Origin: Bacillota bacterium
GTDB taxonomy: Bacteria; Bacillota; UBA4882; UBA8346
NCBI GenBank assembly: GCA_029974635.1
Contig: JARKQY010000014.1
Coordinates: 1 to 64,000, forward strand
Length of the DNA stretch: 64,000 bases
Direction: 5' to 3'
A model generated the notes under the pieces. The model worked only from the letters and a program-made list of their open reading frames with translations, was not told the origin of the DNA and did no database searches. Positions 53,520-62,623 of the stretch are shown here, one piece after another. A program made the position numbers and the translations under genes. Positions within the stretch are counted from its first letter, which is position 1, and each line of letters begins with the position of its first letter.

Positions 53520-54590
53520 TTATTTCATCCTGGCAATAATTGCATCCGCCATTTCCTTAGTGCCTACCGCCGTGGGATCATTACGTTCCCCTTTCATATC
53601 ATAAGTGACGGATTTACCTTCCTTGATTACGGCGGCAACGGCCTGCTCCAGTTTAGCGGCTGCCCCGGCTTCTCCAATATAACGAAGCATCAGCACCCCG
53701 GATAAGATGATGGCCGTCGGGTTAACTTTATTCATTCCCTTGTATTTGGGAGCCGAACCATGGGTGGGTTCAAATAAAGCCGCTTCATTGCCGATATTTG
53801 CTCCAGGAGCAACCCCCAGGCCCCCTACCAATCCGGCGCAAAGATCCGATAGAATATCCCCGTAAAGGTTCGACATTACCAACACATCATAGCTTTCGGG
53901 CCGCTGCACCAATTGCATGCACATTGCATCCACCAGGACTTCCTCATAGGCTATCTTGCCTTCAAACTCCTTGGCCACTTCCCTGGCAACCCGATAGAAT
54001 AAACCGTCGGTATATTTCATGATATTGGCTTTCGCCACTGCGGTCACCTTTTTGCGGCCGTTTTGGACCGCATAATCGAAGGCATATTTAACGATATTGC
54101 GGCATCCCGTAACTGAGAACGGTTTAATGGAAATGGCGGAGTCTTCCCGGATCTTGCCATTTGCCATGGCGATAATATGCTTCGCTTCCGGGCTGTCTAG
54201 GTCAAACTCAACACCGGCATATAAATCCTCACTATTTTCACGGACAATGACCAGGTCAACATCTTGATAACGGGAGCGGACACCCGGATAAGATTTACAC
54301 GGCCGGACACAAGCATATAAATTAAGAGCATGCCGCAAGGCCACGTTTACACTCCGAAAACCAGTACCTATGGGAGTTGTGATGGGACCTTTCAAGGCCA
54401 CTTTATTACGGCGAATGGATTCCAACACATGTTCCGGAAGCGGAGTTCCGTATTTCTCAATTACATCAACACCGGCCTCAACAATATCCCAATCAATTTT
54501 TACTCCGGTGGCGTCTATCACCCGGCGGGCGGCTTCCGCCAATTCGGGGCCGGTACCATCTCCCGGAATCAAGGTAATTCGATGTACCAA
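53520..54590 (-). CDS. NAD-type isocitrate dehydrogenase (beta-decarboxylating family)
   Basis: 356 residues. N-terminal [20 protein letters not shown]. Substrate region [21 protein letters not shown], then [14 protein letters not shown], catalytic [12 protein letters not shown], and metal-site [29 protein letters not shown]. The Ser-containing RSVNVALR loop fits isocitrate rather than 3-isopropylmalate as substrate. [15 protein letters not shown] lies near the cofactor site and suggests NAD. A TTG start at 54590 follows AAGGAG. LeuB-like or homoisocitrate activity is the alternative. Confidence 0.85.
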   Translation of the reverse strand: MVHRITLIPGDGTGPELAEAARRVIDATGVKIDWDIVEAGVDVIEKYGTPLPEHVLESIRRNKVALKGPITTPIGTGFRSVNVALRHALNLYACVRPCKSYPGVRSRYQDVDLVIVRENSEDLYAGVEFDLDSPEAKHIIAMANGKIREDSAISIKPFSVTGCRNIVKYAFDYAVQNGRKKVTAVAKANIMKYTDGLFYRVAREVAKEFEGKIAYEEVLVDAMCMQLVQRPESYDVLVMSNLYGDILSDLCAGLVGGLGVAPGANIGNEAALFEPTHGSAPKYKGMNKVNPTAIILSGVLMLRYIGEAGAAAKLEQAVAAVIKEGKSVTYDMKGERNDPTAVGTKEMADAIIARMK

Positions 54591-54779
54591 AACTAATTCG
54601 CTCCTTCCAAGGAATATTTATATAATTATCCATAAAAGTTTGCCTTTTTGGCAAGCTTTTGGAGATAATTTTGAATTGTAACTACGTTACAATAGGAATG
54701 CTTTTTCAAATTGCAACTCAAAATATTCGACAAAATATACGAAAAAACCTGCCATAACGGAATGAATACAAAATACCGG

Positions 54780-55268
54780 TCAGTAACCTTTACTCTCTGG
54801 TAAATTGATATTTTCTTCCCGAACCCAATCAGCCACGTTGTACTCGGTAAATTCACCGGCATCTTCCCGGACGACAACCATTGCAATTCCGGCGTTGATA
54901 ATAAAACGGGTACACATACGGCAAGGCCTTGTGTTTCGAGTGTATTGGCCGGTTTTGGCATCAATGCAAGCCAAATAAAGGGTTGCACCCAACATATTAA
55001 AGCGATCCGCGTGAATAATGGCGTTGGCCTCGGCATGAACCGAACGGCACAACTCATAACGTTCCCCCGGAGGAATCTTCGCTTCTTCCCGGGGGCAGCT
55101 TCCCAAATCGCAACAATTCATGGTACCCCGCGGCGCTCCGACATAACCCGTGCTGATAATCTGATCGTCTTTTACAATGACCGCCCCAAATTTGCGTCGC
55201 AGGCACGTACCCCGCTCAGCTACCTGGGAGGCGATATTTAGATAGTATTCAACTTTTGACGGCCGCAA
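54780..55268 (-). CDS. dCMP deaminase (ComEB-like)
   Basis: 162 residues from TTG at 55268, which has GGGGAGG seven bases upstream; a TTG at 55292 opens the same frame but has no site. Zinc deaminase motifs: CRSVHAEANAIIHA (His and catalytic Glu) and TRPCRMCTRFI (two Cys). It has the fold of dCMP deaminases that feed dUMP to thymidylate synthesis. A weak hairpin downstream (about 54639-54656) may be a terminator. Confidence 0.88.
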   Translation of the reverse strand: MRPSKVEYYLNIASQVAERGTCLRRKFGAVIVKDDQIISTGYVGAPRGTMNCCDLGSCPREEAKIPPGERYELCRSVHAEANAIIHADRFNMLGATLYLACIDAKTGQYTRNTRPCRMCTRFIINAGIAMVVVREDAGEFTEYNVADWVREENINLPESKGY

Positions 55269-55294
55269 AACGATTCCTCCCCTTGATGCCAATT

Positions 55295-56446
55295 TTAGCG
55301 ATTTCGGTAATTAGCGATGGTTCTTTCATATAAGTTCAGATAATCCGCGGCTATTTTAGAATGCGAATAGCGGGCAGCAGTTTTAAGGGCAGCCACCCGG
55401 TAGCGGCGCAACCGGTCCGGATCAAACAATAAACCCAGCACTGCCTCGCCAAAATCCGGTATCTCTTTAGACACCAATAGCCCGTTCTCGCCGTGGACGA
55501 TGGTATCATCGGCCCCCGGAGCTGAAATCGCAACAATAGGGAGACCGGCTGCCAACGACTCCAATTGAGCCAAAGGTTTAACCTCGGTAAAGGAGGTCAT
55601 TACAAATAAATCAGCTGCCGCCAGATATTCCGGAATCTCGGACGGATTCACCAGACCGGTAAAGATTACATTTTCGGCTATGCCCATCCTTTCCGCCTGT
55701 TGCCGTAATTTGGGCAAATCCGGTCCGTCCCCCAGAATCATTAACCGGGTTGTATTCCGGTGAGCATGGTTGAGAATATATTGATATATGTTTAATAAAA
55801 GGGGCAAATTCTTCTCCGGCGCAACCCGGCCGATATTGATCAACAGCTTTTCCTGATGAAGCCGGTACTTTTCCCGGATCAATCCGCCATCCCGGTTTTG
55901 AAACCGGGTTAAATCCATGGGATTTGGAATAACCTCGATAGATCGTTTTATGCCGTAACCCTGTAAAATCCTGCGCGCAGAATCAGCAGGGGTCGTTATT
56001 TGAGTTACGGAATCACAATGTTTCCTAATCTTATGCTTGCTGAATTCCTTGACCAAGTTCTTGGGCAAGGGCACATAATGGGTATAATGATCATATTGAG
56101 TATGAAAGGTATAAATTGATGGAACCCTCTTGCGCCGCGCAACTTTGACGGATGCCGGCCCCAATACGAAGGGGTGATGACTATGAATAATATCCAAGTT
56201 AATATCCCGTAATATACTGCTGATTCTGGGCGAGAACGGGATCGCCACCGGAAATTTAACCTTACGGGTCAAATCCACGGCCGGATAACGGAAGACATCA
56301 TCTTCATCAATGTAATCATCATATCCCGGGGCAAAGATATAAACCTGGTGCCCCTGCTCGGTTATTCCCTTTTTTAATAAAGTAATGGCGCCCACCACGC
56401 CATTCACCAACGGTAAATAACAATTCGTAAAAACGCCTATCTTCAC
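55295..56446 (-). CDS. Glycosyltransferase family 4 (lipid glycosyltransferase-like)
   Basis: 383 residues from GTG at 56446 (KIGVFTNCYLPLVNG), with GGAGG seven bases upstream; the longer upstream frame is not supported. N-terminal acceptor domain includes DIIHSHHPFVLGPASV and IYTFHTQYDHYTHYVP. C-terminal donor domain includes INIGRVAPEKNLPLLL and the EX7E-type PLAQLESLAAGLPIVA. Closest in pattern to diacylglycerol or similar lipid glucosyl-/mannosyltransferases; the donor is not certain. It starts a separate unit from comEB, 26 bases away. Confidence 0.82.
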   Translation of the reverse strand: MKIGVFTNCYLPLVNGVVGAITLLKKGITEQGHQVYIFAPGYDDYIDEDDVFRYPAVDLTRKVKFPVAIPFSPRISSILRDINLDIIHSHHPFVLGPASVKVARRKRVPSIYTFHTQYDHYTHYVPLPKNLVKEFSKHKIRKHCDSVTQITTPADSARRILQGYGIKRSIEVIPNPMDLTRFQNRDGGLIREKYRLHQEKLLINIGRVAPEKNLPLLLNIYQYILNHAHRNTTRLMILGDGPDLPKLRQQAERMGIAENVIFTGLVNPSEIPEYLAAADLFVMTSFTEVKPLAQLESLAAGLPIVAISAPGADDTIVHGENGLLVSKEIPDFGEAVLGLLFDPDRLRRYRVAALKTAARYSHSKIAADYLNLYERTIANYRNR

Positions 56447-56547
56447 AAGAAAACCTCCAACCTCATTATCGTAAAAAAAATTGGCTCTTCGTAATAATGG
56501 CTGCAAAAAACAAACCCGAAGCTCCAATCATAATTATATCATTATAC

Positions 56548-56593
56548 CCCACAGACTCCTAGTAATTTAGTATAGCGTTTCGCTATACTAAAT
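56548..56593. repeat. Partial repeat plus perfect hairpin at the sbp gene end
   Basis: CCCACAGACTCCTAG matches an end of the repeats at 10688-10800 and 14008-14121. Just beside it ATTTAGTATAGCG/CGCTATACTAAAT forms a 13-bp perfect stem with a 3-base loop. The TAG stop of sbp (56588-56590) lies within this stem. It could serve as a transcript end, although T-runs are short. Confidence 0.5.
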
Positions 56594-56968
56594 ATTTTTG
56601 CTTTTCTCGCTGCTGTTGTTATGCCAGCTCCAAAACCGGTCAAATAATTCTTCCCGGATGATGGACAAATTCTGAAAGAGCCGGATGCTGAACGCCACCA
56701 CCGCTCCCAAGTAGATATCGACACCCAGTTTATTGCCGGTATAAGCCAATAATGCGGCCAAAGCCGCATTGGTAAAAAAACTGGAGATAAAACGGAAAAA
56801 ATTAAATTTGTGTTCAAGCTGAGCCCGGATCCCGCCAAAAATAGCATCCAAGGCGGTTAAAATAGCAATGGCCGAATACTGAACAAAATTAACCGGAATA
56901 TCCCATGGTATCAGATAACCGATGATAACACCGATAAAAGCGCCAATGAGCACCACTACGACTATCAT
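56588..56968 (-). CDS. sbp: Small basic protein family membrane protein (Sbp, DUF1290)
   Basis: 126 residues. Four hydrophobic segments, with VVLIGAFIGVIIGYLIPWDIP and ILTALDAIFGGIRAQLEHKFN as family runs. In Firmicutes sbp lies with DUF881 genes near cell-division or shape genes; its function is not well defined. Its ATG overlaps the DUF881 stop by one base (TAATG). Ends at the hairpin element at 56548-56593. Confidence 0.88.
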   Translation of the reverse strand: MIVVVVLIGAFIGVIIGYLIPWDIPVNFVQYSAIAILTALDAIFGGIRAQLEHKFNFFRFISSFFTNAALAALLAYTGNKLGVDIYLGAVVAFSIRLFQNLSIIREELFDRFWSWHNNSSEKSKNI

Positions 56969-57663
56969 TACTTCGTCTCCTCTTCAACGGGTTTGGCATA
57001 CTGAAAAGAAATACCGCCTTTATATGCCGGAATTGATACTTCGTCCATGGGCTGAATTTCGAAGGTAAGGTTAAAAGATTTAATCTGATTCTCAACCAAT
57101 CCTCCGGGCATCATCAAAGCATGATGTAAATTGACCGGATCACCTATCACCTCAATGATATAGGGAGGGGCTAATCGCTTGGTATCAATTAAAATAGTAG
57201 TTCCCGCGCAGCTTATGCCGGTTGTGTTACTGACCCGGTAACCATTCACCGCCACCGCCTCCGCGCCGGCCGCCCATAACTCGTTAATGACCAATTCCAA
57301 TTGGTCATAATGGACAATATAAAAGACAGGATCATCATACTGAGTTAATTTTTTGGTTGAATCCCCCAAGGTAATCCGGATGCCTTTGCCCGTCAACGGC
57401 AGCAATCCTGCCGCCATTTTGAGCCGGATGATCTCCCGGTCACGGTCATAATCATTGAGTTGCTTGCGCAGATCCTGAATTTCCCGTTCGTATTTTTTTA
57501 TTTGCAAAGCCTGCTTTTTAAAAATCTCCGCTAATTCATTAACGCGCCGAGTGGGAAGATTTTGGCCAATTTGACTCTCAGTCCGTAATTGAAAGACGAC
57601 GATCATACTCAAAACCATCGCCACTGTTCCAATTCCGACTTGCCAACTTCTGATTTTAAACAC
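56968..57663 (-). CDS. DUF881 family protein (YlxW/YlxX-like)
   Basis: 231 residues. One N-terminal transmembrane helix (about 8-26), a coiled-coil (about 40-80), then the DUF881 domain with GKGIRITLGDS, LVINELWAAGAEAVAVNGYR and INTDK-type TTILIDTKRLAPPYIIEVIGDP. In Bacillus this family accompanies division or sporulation genes. GTG start at 57663 with GAGGGGCGG upstream. In an operon with sbp. Confidence 0.88.
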   Translation of the reverse strand: MFKIRSWQVGIGTVAMVLSMIVVFQLRTESQIGQNLPTRRVNELAEIFKKQALQIKKYEREIQDLRKQLNDYDRDREIIRLKMAAGLLPLTGKGIRITLGDSTKKLTQYDDPVFYIVHYDQLELVINELWAAGAEAVAVNGYRVSNTTGISCAGTTILIDTKRLAPPYIIEVIGDPVNLHHALMMPGGLVENQIKSFNLTFEIQPMDEVSIPAYKGGISFQYAKPVEEETK

Positions 57664-57871
57664 TGAAACCGCCCCTCAAGATAGATCAGAATTTATAGAA
57701 TTTACAGGACTAATAACCCGTAAAGATTACTATATTGCTTAAAAAGCTTAACAATAATTCTGGTAATTATTTATACTCATGAGATCATAATTATATATGC
57801 GTAATTGGTTATTAATTCACCATATGTGGGAAAAATCCTTTTTTTATGTAAGCCCCACTTCAATGATGGCG

Positions 57872-57907
57872 AAAAAAAACGCTCGCCTGCGGCGAGCGCT
57901 TTTTTTG
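57872..57907 (-). terminator. Rho-independent terminator after mreB-like gene
   Basis: CGCTCGCC-TGC-GGCGAGCG stem flanked by A-run and T-run, close to the stop of the mreB gene at 57914. Confidence 0.85.
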
Positions 57908-57913
57908 CTTCTC

Positions 57914-58957
57914 TTATGAGGTGGCTCTCTTGGTGGCGATTAATACCCGGGATAAAAGATGGATATGTTCCAGGGTTTTACCGGTCCCTATCGCCACGCT
58001 GGACAGCGGGTCGTCGGCAATCTTCACCGACATTCCCAACTCTTTACCGATTAATTTATTAAAGCCTTTTAGCAGCGAACCCCCTCCAGTCATGATAATG
58101 TCTTTAAACATAATATCCGCTACCAATTCCGGAGGAGTTTTTTCAATAGTCTGCCGTACCGCATTAATAATGGCAGTTAACGGATCTTTCAATGATTCCC
58201 GTATCTCCTGGGAACTAATCTGGATCACCTTGGGAAGACCGGTGACGTGGTCCCTGCCCCTGACTTCATAAGTGATCTCTTTTTCCAATGGAAAGGCCGA
58301 TCCCAAATACATTTTAATATCTTCGGCGGTACGTTCCCCGACCATTAGATTATAATGCCGCCGAATATAGCGGGTAACGGCCTCGTCCATTGAATCGCCG
58401 CCAACGGCAACCGCTTGACCGGTCACAATCCCTCCCAATGATATTACTGCAATATCCGTAGTTCCGCCACCGACATCGATAATCATATTGCCACCGGCTT
58501 CATGAACCGGCAAACCGACTCCGATAGCTGCGGCAACGGGTTCTTCAATCAAATATACTTCGCGCGCTCCGGCATTTATTGTGGCTTCAATTACAGCCCG
58601 TCTTTCAACCTCGGTAGTTCCGGACGGAATGCTTACCACAGTACGCGGTTTAATAAAAACCTTGCCATGGCATGCTTTCCGGATTAAGTGCTTAATCATT
58701 TCCTTGGTGATGCCAAAGTCAGCGATTACGCCATCACGCAAAGGACGAATCGCTATAATGTCTCCGGGGGTGCGTCCGATCATTTGCCGGGCTTCAACTC
58801 CAACGGCAAGTACTTGCCGGTTGCTTTTCCGGATAGCCACTACTGAAGGTTCCCGTATAATAATTCCCTTGTTTCTTTCATATACCAGGCTATTGGCAGT
58901 GCCTAAATCAATTCCCAAATCTTTCATGAAATGTCTGGTAATAAACCGGACCGGCAT
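57914..58957 (-). CDS. mreB: MreB/Mbl actin-like cell-shape protein
   Basis: 347 residues. ATPase phosphate-1 motif DLGIDLGTANSLVY, phosphate-2 region NMIIDVGGGTTDIAVISLGG, adenosine motif DIIMTGGGSLLKGFNKLIG. It polymerises beneath the membrane and directs side-wall synthesis. The start is ATG at 58957, because GGAGTTGGAG lies just upstream; ten extra residues precede the usual MKDLGID start. No mreC/mreD follows, so Mbl or MreBH type is possible. Confidence 0.92.
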   Translation of the reverse strand: MPVRFITRHFMKDLGIDLGTANSLVYERNKGIIIREPSVVAIRKSNRQVLAVGVEARQMIGRTPGDIIAIRPLRDGVIADFGITKEMIKHLIRKACHGKVFIKPRTVVSIPSGTTEVERRAVIEATINAGAREVYLIEEPVAAAIGVGLPVHEAGGNMIIDVGGGTTDIAVISLGGIVTGQAVAVGGDSMDEAVTRYIRRHYNLMVGERTAEDIKMYLGSAFPLEKEITYEVRGRDHVTGLPKVIQISSQEIRESLKDPLTAIINAVRQTIEKTPPELVADIMFKDIIMTGGGSLLKGFNKLIGKELGMSVKIADDPLSSVAIGTGKTLEHIHLLSRVLIATKRATS

Positions 58958-58977
58958 AATCGCTCCAACTCCTTAAT

Positions 58978-59376
58978 TTACTCGGCATGATATTCTTCAT
59001 TCACTTTAAATAAAAACCGTTCCACATCGGAATGACTTAAAGACAGTTCCGGGGGATCAATGACCCTTATTTTTCGGAATTCTTCCCGTAAGGTCAATTG
59101 CATTAAATCCATAATGGAGTCGGCTTCAACCAATAACTCAACGGGGGCGTAAGCGGTCTCCGGATGCTCCTCATCTCCGGGAACTAGGTATACCTCTTGT
59201 TCGCCATCCAAATCCGCCACGGATAGCCCCTGAAAAGGTAAATTCTTAAGCAGTGAAACTTGTCTGTCCCTTTTTTCCCTGGCTATTTTCATAAGATCGG
59301 GGCGTTGCCAGAAAAATTTTCTGGTTTCGCCGCTGCTTACCTGGTAATCAAATCGTATCTTTGCTTTTAACGGCAT
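58978..59376 (-). CDS. Hypothetical protein
   Basis: 132 residues, no signal or transmembrane segment. Beta-rich start (AKIRFDYQVSSGETRKFFW), a basic stretch (KIAREKRDRQVSLL), then a long acidic region with helices (EADSIMDLMQLTLREEF). ATG at 59376 follows TAGGAGA. It lies 8 bases after the pseudouridine synthase stop. Family unrecognised. Confidence 0.6.
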   Translation of the reverse strand: MPLKAKIRFDYQVSSGETRKFFWQRPDLMKIAREKRDRQVSLLKNLPFQGLSVADLDGEQEVYLVPGDEEHPETAYAPVELLVEADSIMDLMQLTLREEFRKIRVIDPPELSLSHSDVERFLFKVNEEYHAE

Positions 59377-59383
59377 TTGTCTC

Positions 59384-60184
59384 CTACTCTTTTTCTCCCC
59401 CGAAATCGTTACGATTTGGCTTTCTGTAAGGTGTTACGGTTTCAGCAGGGAGCTTTTTAATCGTTTCCTTTAAAAGAAATAATGCCTGGAGTTCGGATTG
59501 GTTCACTTTCCGAATTTCACCGGGCTTCATGCCATTCAGAGTTAAAGGCCCCATTCGAAGCCGGTGTAAAGCCATCACCGGATGGTTAATAGCAGACATC
59601 ATCCGCTTAATCTGGCGTTTCCGTCCTTCCCGGATGACCATTCTGAGAATAGCATTCCCCTTTTCAATACTTTCTAATCCAACCTTTGCAGGCGCTGTTA
59701 TCCCATCCTCTAAAACGATTCCTTTTTCCAGTTGAACCAATTGGGTTGAGGCAGGAACTCCCTGAACCTTTACCTGGTATACTTTTTCCACCAAATGGCG
59801 GGGATGGGTCAACGCTAACGCCAGGTCGCCATCATTGGTAAAAAATAATAATCCGGTGGTATCCATATCAAGTCTACCTACCGGATATACCCGGAGTCTT
59901 TTATATTTTTCCGGCAATAAATCAATTACCGTCGGCCGGTTGAAAGGATCTTTGACAGTGCTCAGGTATCCCGGAGGTTTGTATAAAACCAAATATTCAT
60001 ACCTACCGGAAACCTCTACCGGAACGCCGTCTATCGCCACCCGGTCAACTAACGGGTCGATTTGAATCCCCATCTGAGCTACGACCTTACCATTGACGGT
60101 CACTTTTCCAGCCTTGATCAATAAATCCGCATTCCGGCGTGAAGCCGCTCCGGCATTGGCAATGAACTTGTTAAGCCGTTCCAA
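59384..60184 (-). CDS. rluB: rRNA pseudouridine synthase (RluB/RsuA family)
   Basis: 266 residues. N-terminal S4 RNA-binding domain (about 1-60; RLNKFIANAGAASRRNADLL), catalytic motif VGRLDMDTTGLLFFTNDGDLA with the active-site Asp, and a KKQRMMSAINH-type helix (VREGRKRQIKRMMSAINH). It converts a specific uridine in rRNA to pseudouridine, RluB-like by composition. TTG start at 60184 with GAGGTGG upstream. It may share a transcript with the phoPR pair. Confidence 0.88.
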   Translation of the reverse strand: MERLNKFIANAGAASRRNADLLIKAGKVTVNGKVVAQMGIQIDPLVDRVAIDGVPVEVSGRYEYLVLYKPPGYLSTVKDPFNRPTVIDLLPEKYKRLRVYPVGRLDMDTTGLLFFTNDGDLALALTHPRHLVEKVYQVKVQGVPASTQLVQLEKGIVLEDGITAPAKVGLESIEKGNAILRMVIREGRKRQIKRMMSAINHPVMALHRLRMGPLTLNGMKPGEIRKVNQSELQALFLLKETIKKLPAETVTPYRKPNRNDFGGEKE

Positions 60185-60187
60185 ACT

Positions 60188-61537
60188 TTATTCCACCTCT
60201 TTGGGCGCAAATGGAATGGTGAACGCGAACCGGCTGCCTTTGGCCAATTGGCTCTCCACTGTTACTTTGCCGCCATGCCGTTCAATAATGTGTTTCACAA
60301 TGGATAAGCCCAGACCGGTACCTCCCATCTCCCGGGAACGCCCCTTATCTACCCGGTAAAATCTTTCAAAGAGACGCGGCAGACTTTCCTCGGGTATTCC
60401 AATTCCGGTATCCTGGATGAAGAACTCGAATCTCTCCGGATTTTGACTGGTGCCGATTGATATTTCCCCGCCCTCCGGAGTATATTTTATCGCATTGTCC
60501 AATAAATTAATGATGACTTCCCGAAATAAGTTTTCATCACCATCCACCACAGCGGCTTGAATATCTTTGGTCAAGTTTAACTGCTTATCCTTCAGCCGGC
60601 CTTCTACCGTAAGAATGATTTCATTAATTAAATGGTCAATATGAAACAGTCTTTTCCGCAGATCGGTCTGCCCGGACTCCAATTTGGAAATATCTAATAA
60701 ATCGGCAATGAGATTATTCAGACGATCGGTTTCCTGATTGATAATGGTTAGAAATTTGGTTTCCGTTTCTTTATCCTCCAGGGCGCCGTCAAGTAAGGTC
60801 TCAATAAACCCTTTAATGGAGGTTAACGGGGTTTTTAACTCATGCGAAACATTGGCCACAAAATCTTTACGTATGGATTCCAACTGCCGGATTTTGGTGA
60901 TATCGCCAATCACCGCAACTACTCCTCGCAACTCCTCGGTTACCTCATCGCGAATTAAGGCCAAATGTAAATTTAAGACCCGCTCCGGATTGTGCCAGAT
61001 GATCTCCTTTTCCACCGGATAGCCTTTGACATACGTCTGGTGAAATATTTCGCCCAATTCCGATTGGGGGAATACCTTGTAAGGAAATTCCCCCACCCCT
61101 TCCCCCGGTTTCAGATGAAACAACTCTGCGGCAGCCGGGTTGATCAGGCTAATCCTGCCGGTAATGTCGGTTGCCACCACCCCTTCCGACATACTCGCCA
61201 AAATTGCCTGAATTTCTTCCATTCTGCCGTGTAAAGTACTTAAGTGACTGGTATGAGACCTTTCAATCCTTTCCAATCCTTGAGCCAGTTGACCATAAAT
61301 ATCAGCGCGCCGTGAAAGGCGATTCCGGGTAGGCACTCCCAACCGTAAGTTTTCCATAAAATCATACAATTCTTTCAGCGGAGCTCCGATCCAGCCTAAT
61401 AACGCAATACCGATAACGATGAACCATAAAAATACCACCAAAATGTAGACCGGGTTTTTCCAAGTGAAACCGATGAATAAAAAAGGTAAAAAAAGCAGGA
61501 GCAAAAAACCTCCTAACTGCCACCTTATTTTTTTCAT
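60188..61537 (-). CDS. Sensor histidine kinase (PhoR/WalK-type)
   Basis: 449 residues from ATG at 61537, which follows GAGGTGAATAAG. Two N-terminal transmembrane segments (about 8-30 and 31-55) with a very short outside loop, HAMP-like region, PAS domain (about 105-210; SMSEGVVATDITGRISLINPA), HisKA with His in FVANVSHELKTPLTSIKG, and HATPase with N, G1 (DTGIGIPEESL) and G2 motifs. The short loop suggests it senses membrane or cytoplasmic signals. It starts two bases after the regulator stop. Confidence 0.9.
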   Translation of the reverse strand: MKKIRWQLGGFLLLLFLPFLFIGFTWKNPVYILVVFLWFIVIGIALLGWIGAPLKELYDFMENLRLGVPTRNRLSRRADIYGQLAQGLERIERSHTSHLSTLHGRMEEIQAILASMSEGVVATDITGRISLINPAAAELFHLKPGEGVGEFPYKVFPQSELGEIFHQTYVKGYPVEKEIIWHNPERVLNLHLALIRDEVTEELRGVVAVIGDITKIRQLESIRKDFVANVSHELKTPLTSIKGFIETLLDGALEDKETETKFLTIINQETDRLNNLIADLLDISKLESGQTDLRKRLFHIDHLINEIILTVEGRLKDKQLNLTKDIQAAVVDGDENLFREVIINLLDNAIKYTPEGGEISIGTSQNPERFEFFIQDTGIGIPEESLPRLFERFYRVDKGRSREMGGTGLGLSIVKHIIERHGGKVTVESQLAKGSRFAFTIPFAPKEVE

Positions 61538-61538
61538 C

Positions 61539-62234
61539 TTATTCACCTCTAAAACGATAACCTACTCCCCGGACAGTCTCAAGGTATATGGGCTCGGCCG
61601 CATTATCCTCGATTTTTTGGCGTAAACGGCGCACATGAACATCAACCGTTCTGGTATCTCCAAAATATTCATAACCCCAAAGATGCTCCAGCAGGAACTC
61701 CCGGGTGAAAGCCCGGCCGGGGTTCAATAATAACAGCTTTAAAAAATCAAATTCTTTCGGGGTCAGTTCAACTTCTTCTCCCCGTACTTTTACCAGATGC
61801 TGGCGCAGATCCATCCGGATGTCCCCGATTTCCATTACGTCCGGCTCTCCTTCTTCAATGTTGCCGCTCCGTCTTAAAACAGCCCGGACTCTGGCCACCA
61901 ATTCACGGGGTGAAAAAGGTTTGGTGACGTAATCGTCGGCACCCATCTCCAGGCCCAGCACCCGGTCGGCTTCTTCACTTTTAGCGGTTAGAATGATGAT
62001 GGGAATGGTTTTGGTTTGCGAGTCGGCCCGCAATTGTTTACAAACCGAAATTCCGTCAAGCTCCGGCAACATCAAATCCAATATCACCAGATCCGGCAAT
62101 TCCTGCCGCACCAGTTCCAATCCCTTTTTTCCGGTATTGGCGGAAATGGTCCGGTATCCTTCCCGGTCCAGATTATACTTGACCAGTTCTACAATATTGG
62201 CCTCATCTTCCACAATTGCAATGGTATTTGACAT
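61539..62234 (-). CDS. Response regulator (OmpR/PhoB family)
   Basis: 231 residues. Receiver domain (about 1-120) with acidic IVEDEANI, phosphoacceptor Asp in LPDLVILDLMLPELDG, conserved Thr/Lys (ILTAKSE, DDYVTKPFSPREL). Winged-helix DNA-binding domain (about 130-230; VELTPKEFDFLKLLLLNPGR, RTVDVHVRRLRQKI). Probably PhoP/RegX-like, controlling phosphate or envelope genes. ATG at 62234 follows GGGAGG. Confidence 0.92.
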   Translation of the reverse strand: MSNTIAIVEDEANIVELVKYNLDREGYRTISANTGKKGLELVRQELPDLVILDLMLPELDGISVCKQLRADSQTKTIPIIILTAKSEEADRVLGLEMGADDYVTKPFSPRELVARVRAVLRRSGNIEEGEPDVMEIGDIRMDLRQHLVKVRGEEVELTPKEFDFLKLLLLNPGRAFTREFLLEHLWGYEYFGDTRTVDVHVRRLRQKIEDNAAEPIYLETVRGVGYRFRGE

Positions 62235-62623
62235 TCTAAAAGCCTCCCGTTTCTATTCAAAATGATAATTTTAATAATTCAGCGGGTATCCCAACGCTCA
62301 TTTTGCTGATTTAAACCGCAATCCGGTAAATTCGCTTCACCAGCAATATTGAAAGTTACTTGCCGGATTTAGGTTGAATTTTCCCGGAAAATAGTCCGGA
62401 CGCAAACCCGCCATCCATATTTTCTTCCGCAACTCCAATTTTAGGGCGGATGATCTTTGGTTAATTATATCAAAAAAATTATATTATGCCCAGTAAAATG
62501 AGTTGAGTTTTATTGGGAAGCGATCTGAAAAATTATCAACAACCACGGTAAAATAGGAGGGAGTTGTTTGCGGACAGTTGAGGGATTTTGGGTTCTTAAT
62601 TCGATAAATTTTTTATCAAAAAA
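62235..62623. other. Intergenic region upstream of the response regulator
   Basis: About 390 bases, no gene. A minus-strand TGATATAAT-like -10 lies near 62461-62470 but lacks a clear -35. A modest AT-rich repeat lies near 62605-62625 (ATTTTTTATCAAAAAAT), possibly a weak terminator for dapL. Nothing else could be supported. Confidence 0.4.

Noticed and set aside
54639..54656. Terminator downstream of the dCMP deaminase gene
   Set aside because: The five-base stem and weak T-run are too poor for a separate feature; noted within the gene entry.
62235..62460. Possible c-di-GMP riboswitch upstream of the response regulator
   Set aside because: Short resemblance only; the expected core motifs were not found.
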